Shown piece after piece: positions 60,678 through 64,000 of a DNA stretch of 64,000 nucleotides. Within the stretch, counting starts at the first letter, position 1. Each line of letters starts with the position of its first letter. This stretch comes from CAYRGG01 sp964423745 (GTDB taxonomy: Bacteria > Pseudomonadota > Gammaproteobacteria > Competibacterales > Competibacteraceae), in the NCBI GenBank assembly GCA_964423745.1, contig CAYRGG010000002.1, positions 1-64,000 on the forward strand, in the 5' to 3' direction. The notes under the pieces were generated by a model, which was given only the letters and a program-made list of their open reading frames with translations, searched no databases and was not told where the DNA came from. The position numbers and the translations under genes were made by a program.

Positions 60678-60766
60678 CTATTGTTATTGAACAGATTATC
60701 AACCGCGTCTCTAGACTCGGTCAAATCAATCAGACAGTTAGCGCAGCCTAATTGACGAAGGTATTG

Positions 60767-61897
60767 TTACTCCGTGCGTTTATTAAAAAACCAACTTGCA
60801 ATAGGCAGGGTAACGGCGCTGATAACTAAAAGCGGCCATGTGTTAGCCCATACCTGGACAAACGTCATATCTTTGAGAAATAGACCCTTCAAGGTAATGA
60901 GAAAATGCTTAAGGGGATTTATCCAGGTCAGAGACTGTAGCCACGGCGGCATATTCTCTACAGGGGCAGCGTAACCGGACAGGGTGACGGCAGGCACCAT
61001 AAAGATGAAAGCGCCCAGGATAGCCTGCTGCTGAGTTTTCGAGAGGGCAGAAATAAACAGCCCGACCCCCACCGCGGACAACACAAAGGTAAACATAGCC
61101 ACTATTAGCAAGAGTAGCGACCCGGTAAACGGTACGCCGAACAACCAAACACCCACCGTTGCTATAACCAGTCCTTCGGCCACACCGATAAGAATGGCGG
61201 GCACAGTCTTGCCCAGTAAAATCTCAAAGGGGGTGAGGGGTGAAACCAGCAACTGATCGAAGGTGCCCAGCTCCCGTTCCCGAGCTACCGATAGGGAGGT
61301 GACGATCAAGGCTACTAGCATAGACAGGATGCCCACCAGGGAGGGAATGGTAAACCACAGATAGAGAAGGTTTTCATTGAACCAGTTGCGGTCTACGATG
61401 ATGGCCAGGGGTGGTTCGCGTCCGCCTTCGGTGGCCAGTTCCCTATCATAGCGACTGATGAGCGTCGCGATATAGCCGTTGACGATCTGGGCGGCGTTGG
61501 AGCGTCTGCCGTCTAAAATCACCTGTAGGCTGGCGGGTGTATCGGCTTGAATATCACGGGAGAAATCCTGTGGGATGGTAATAACTGCCAGGGCGCGTTG
61601 TTGATCTATCACCGGCTGGATGGCGGTTTCGCTATCTAAAAACAAGATCTCGGTAAAAGTGGATGAGCCATTTAGACGTTGGACAATTTCATAACCGTGG
61701 TGGCCGCTGTCCTGATTATAAATAGCCAGGGTTACATTTTTGACTTCCAATGTGGCGGCAAAGGCAAAGATCATCAGCTGCAGCAAGGGTGGCATGATGA
61801 GCACCAAGCGACCTTTGGGATCACGAAATAAGGTCAGCATTTCTTTGATGATTAAGGCGGGAATACGGGTGGTAAAGGCTGTGTGGGTAATCATCAT
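60767..61897 (-). CDS. ABC-2 type transporter permease (YbhR/YbhS-like), second
   Basis: 376 residues from ATG 61897 (or ATG 61894), overlapping the stop of the upstream permease (TAATG). One N-terminal membrane segment ('RLVLIMPPLLQLMIFAFAAT'), a periplasmic domain of about 140 residues, and five C-terminal segments including 'RERELGTFDQLLVSPLTPFE', the conserved coupling element. Forms the membrane part of the exporter with the upstream permease; in E. coli the YbhFSR system has been linked to efflux of drugs and to Na+/Li+ export. Confidence 0.92.
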   Translation of the reverse strand: MMITHTAFTTRIPALIIKEMLTLFRDPKGRLVLIMPPLLQLMIFAFAATLEVKNVTLAIYNQDSGHHGYEIVQRLNGSSTFTEILFLDSETAIQPVIDQQRALAVITIPQDFSRDIQADTPASLQVILDGRRSNAAQIVNGYIATLISRYDRELATEGGREPPLAIIVDRNWFNENLLYLWFTIPSLVGILSMLVALIVTSLSVARERELGTFDQLLVSPLTPFEILLGKTVPAILIGVAEGLVIATVGVWLFGVPFTGSLLLLIVAMFTFVLSAVGVGLFISALSKTQQQAILGAFIFMVPAVTLSGYAAPVENMPPWLQSLTWINPLKHFLITLKGLFLKDMTFVQVWANTWPLLVISAVTLPIASWFFNKRTE

Positions 61898-63021
61898 TAA
61901 TCTAGCCTCTTGCGGGTTTTGCGAGCGATGAGCAGGAAAAATGCCATGCCGATGATAGCCATGGCGCCCATGCTGGACAGTAACAACGGCCAAATATCGC
62001 CGGTCAAGAAAATCGTTTGCAGGCTGGTGACTAGATAGCGGGCGGTGATCACATGGCTGAGGGCCTGAATGGGCGCTGGCATAGCACTGATTTCATAGAT
62101 AAACCCGGACAGCATAAAGGCGGGGAGAAAGGCTGACATCAAGGCCATCTGGGAGGCGACGAATTGATCTTTAGCTAGAGAAGAAATGAGCAATCCTTGG
62201 CCAAGGGCAGCGACTAAAAACACCGAAGATGCGGCTAATAAGGCAGGCAACGTCCCTCGGAAGGGGACGTCGTAAAGAAAGATAGCGACAGCGGTGCACA
62301 GTAGCATGGAACCCATACCCAGTACAAAATAAGGCACCAGCTTGCCCATCAGAATATCGGTGATGGAAATAGGGGTAGCCATCATGGCTTCCATGGTGCC
62401 CCGTTCCCACTCCCGGGCAATCACTAGGGCGGTCAATAGGGTGCCGATCAGTGTCATGATAATGGCGATGGAGCCGGGTAGCAAATAATTGCGGCTTTTC
62501 AGTTCCGGGTTATACCAGTAACGTGGTTCCAGCTGGATGAGCGAGTCGGTAAAGTCTCGGCCACGATCTTGAGCTTGATAAGCGAGCCAGACTTGCAGCA
62601 CGCCCTGGGCATAATTTTGTACAAAAGACGCAATGTTCGGCTCCGACCCGTCGGCAATCACCTGGATGCTGGCGCTCTCATCAGCCGATGCTGCTTCAGC
62701 GGTGAAATCCTGAGGCACTACGACAATGCCTCGAAGCCGACCTGCCGCAAGATCATCCTCCAACGCTCGCCGGTCTCGTGCTACAGTCACATCAAGAAAG
62801 CGCGAGTTGGTAAATGCCTTGACAAGGCTCGCCACGTCTGGCCCCTGGGCATTGATGACAAGCCCTATCTTGACTCGGTTACTGTCGAGATTGACGCCGA
62901 AACCAAAGATAAATAGCAGCACCAGCGGCAACACGAAAGCAATCAAAATGGTGCTGGGATCACGCAGGATCTGTAGGCTTTCTTTGACGATAAGCGCTTT
63001 CAAGCGGCGAGTATGCAGCAT
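61897..63021 (-). CDS. ABC-2 type transporter permease (YbhS-like), first
   Basis: 374 residues with the same layout as its neighbour: N-terminal segment 'STILIAFVLPLVLLFIFGFG', a periplasmic domain and five C-terminal segments with 'AREWERGTMEAMMATPISIT'. Start ATG 63021 is three bases after the ATPase stop, so the three genes form one unit. The two permeases are recognisably similar in this element and probably form a heterodimer. Confidence 0.92.
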   Translation of the reverse strand: MLHTRRLKALIVKESLQILRDPSTILIAFVLPLVLLFIFGFGVNLDSNRVKIGLVINAQGPDVASLVKAFTNSRFLDVTVARDRRALEDDLAAGRLRGIVVVPQDFTAEAASADESASIQVIADGSEPNIASFVQNYAQGVLQVWLAYQAQDRGRDFTDSLIQLEPRYWYNPELKSRNYLLPGSIAIIMTLIGTLLTALVIAREWERGTMEAMMATPISITDILMGKLVPYFVLGMGSMLLCTAVAIFLYDVPFRGTLPALLAASSVFLVAALGQGLLISSLAKDQFVASQMALMSAFLPAFMLSGFIYEISAMPAPIQALSHVITARYLVTSLQTIFLTGDIWPLLLSSMGAMAIIGMAFFLLIARKTRKRLD

Positions 63022-63023
63022 TG

Positions 63024-64000
63024 TTAAGCGGCCTCTTGGGTTTTTTGGGATGTGCGCTCGGCGTCGCTGCGGCGTACCAATTCGATAAACGCCTCTTCCA
63101 GGGTAGGTTGCGGCATCTCATCAGAGCACACCTTTTCCTTAAGGTCGTCGGGGGTGCCGGTAGCGATGTTTTCGCCACGATAGATCAGGCCGATGCGATC
63201 GCAATATTCAGCCTCATCCATAAAATGGGTAGTCACCATCACCGTGACTCCTTTTTCCACCATACCATTGATATGGGTCCAGAATTCCCGGCGGGTGATC
63301 GGGTCCACCCCGGAAGTGGGTTCATCCAGGAACAATACATCCGGTTGGTGCATGACGGCGCAAGCCAAGGCCAGGCGTTGTTTGAAGCCAAGGGGAAGCT
63401 CACCGGCATTTTGCGTACTATATTTTTGTAAATCGAAAATATCGATCATCATGGCAATCTGTTGGCGCTGGGTTTTGCCGGACAAGCCATACAGACCTGA
63501 AAAGAAAGTGAGATTTTGCAATACCGTAAGATGACCGTAGAGAGAAAATTTCTGCGCCATATAGCCGATGCGGCTACGGGCTTGGGAGGTTGCGGTTTTC
63601 AAATCCAGTCCCGTCACCAGCGCCTTGCCCTGGGTAGGTTGCAACAGACCGCACATCATTTTAAAGGTGGTGGATTTGCCGGCCCCATTAGGCCCCAGCA
63701 GTCCAAAAATTTCACCGCGATGAATGGTGAAGGTGTTGTCATGTACGGCGGTAAAATCGCCGAAGCGTTTGGTCAACCCCTTGGCTTGAATCGTCGGTTG
63801 TTGGCTCTCTGGTTTGGTTTCGGTGCGTTCGGCTAATAATGACTGCCCACCAGGACCACCGCCTAAGGTGTCGATAAAAGCGTCCTCAAACCAAGGCTCT
63901 ACCTGATGCCAGACGGCCTGTTCACCGGGCGCTAAAGTGTCAAGGGAGGGTTTTTCTTTTCCTTTATCCATGACCACACGCACATGCTGACCTTGAATCA
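63024..64000 (-). CDS. ABC transporter ATPase (YbhF-like, dual), 5' end outside window
   Basis: The frame stays open to the right edge (reading QGQHVRVVMDKGKEKPSL), so the protein continues beyond the window. The visible part has a linker ('EPWFEDAFIDTLGGGPGGQS') of the type joining two ABC domains, then a full ABC domain: Walker A 'GLLGPNGAGKSTTFKMMCGL', signature 'LPLGFKQRLALACAVMHQPD', Walker B 'VLFLDEPTSGVDPITRREFW' and H-loop 'TTHFMDEAEYCDR'. This is the C-terminal half of a YbhF-type dual ATPase; an apparent start at 63983 is an internal codon. Energises the two permeases encoded downstream. Confidence 0.88.
   Translation of the reverse strand, partial: IQGQHVRVVMDKGKEKPSLDTLAPGEQAVWHQVEPWFEDAFIDTLGGGPGGQSLLAERTETKPESQQPTIQAKGLTKRFGDFTAVHDNTFTIHRGEIFGLLGPNGAGKSTTFKMMCGLLQPTQGKALVTGLDLKTATSQARSRIGYMAQKFSLYGHLTVLQNLTFFSGLYGLSGKTQRQQIAMMIDIFDLQKYSTQNAGELPLGFKQRLALACAVMHQPDVLFLDEPTSGVDPITRREFWTHINGMVEKGVTVMVTTHFMDEAEYCDRIGLIYRGENIATGTPDDLKEKVCSDEMPQPTLEEAFIELVRRSDAERTSQKTQEAA

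Noticed and set aside
60632..60751. Plus-strand frame of about 37 codons starting MLEALKWLPQMPR
   Set aside because: Very short, no ribosome-binding site, not recognised, and overlaps the DUF433 remnant; could be the end of a lost gene but cannot be supported.

Overview
The window reads as a chromosomal segment of a gammaproteobacterium. Gene neighbourhoods typical of that class are intact: gmk-rpoZ-spoT, yicC divergent from rph-rdgB-hemW, smc-zipA-ligA and rnhA next to dnaQ. Several families that are frequent in filamentous or large sulfur-oxidising Gammaproteobacteria and in cyanobacteria are also present (DUF2887/Rpn, DUF29, Uma2, PIN-type toxin-antitoxin pairs, palindromic mobile repeats), so a Thiotrichales/Beggiatoa-like host is a reasonable guess, but it is inference only. 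No rRNA, tRNA or CRISPR array was seen.

Layout. 1-700: 3'-truncated DUF2887/Rpn-type gene ending in a 12-bp tandem repeat. 964-9686: AsmA-like protein, GT4 glycosyltransferase, a sirtuin, and a minus-strand CBS / NhaD-type antiporter / SohB / GT-B protein run. 9943-11018: DUF2237 and three small unknown genes, one a possible lipoprotein. 11257-14519: spoT-rpoZ-gmk, with an 84-bp tandem duplication of the spoT 3' end. 14779-20991: accessory island with an IS3-family element (orfA frameshifted), the C-terminal stump of hsdM, an intact orphan hsdS and three successive toxin-antitoxin modules, each with a recognisable promoter or operator structure. 20995-28693: yicC and the rph-rdgB-hemW-CPXCG-pssA-leuA-UDG-rimI run. 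28715-31422: polysaccharide initiation transferase and a nucleotide-sugar epimerase. 31549-39387: dnaQ, rnhA, smc, zipA, ligA. 39867-45893: AT-rich GMC oxidoreductase with a cysteine cluster suggesting an iron-sulfur centre, CAP protein, a repeat-containing unknown, AlkA-like glycosylase, META lipoprotein, SafE-type membrane protein, MoaB. 46158-55916: HtrA protease, Fbp, a degenerate REC-REC-GGDEF-EAL protein, AmpD, ArgE, an Ap4A-phosphorylase-like protein, GNAT, enoyl-CoA hydratase, DUF29. 56057-60677: unknown protein, exonuclease/GIY-YIG fusion, Uma2, CDF transporter, membrane-anchored unknown, DUF433 remnant. 60767-64000: YbhFSR-type ABC exporter, with the ATPase running off the right edge.

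The most interesting structure lies between genes. Three families of short palindromic MITE-like elements occur (3432 and 39572; 30246 and 52871; 31426). Two of the copies supply the stop codon of the neighbouring gene. The accessory island shows an IS-linked loss of a type I restriction system that leaves only its specificity subunit beside a cluster of addiction modules. No clearly new multi-gene system could be demonstrated; the best candidates for new biology are the GMC dehydrogenase with a glucose-dehydrogenase-like cysteine motif, the four-domain c-di-GMP-type protein with all sites altered, and the palindromic elements.
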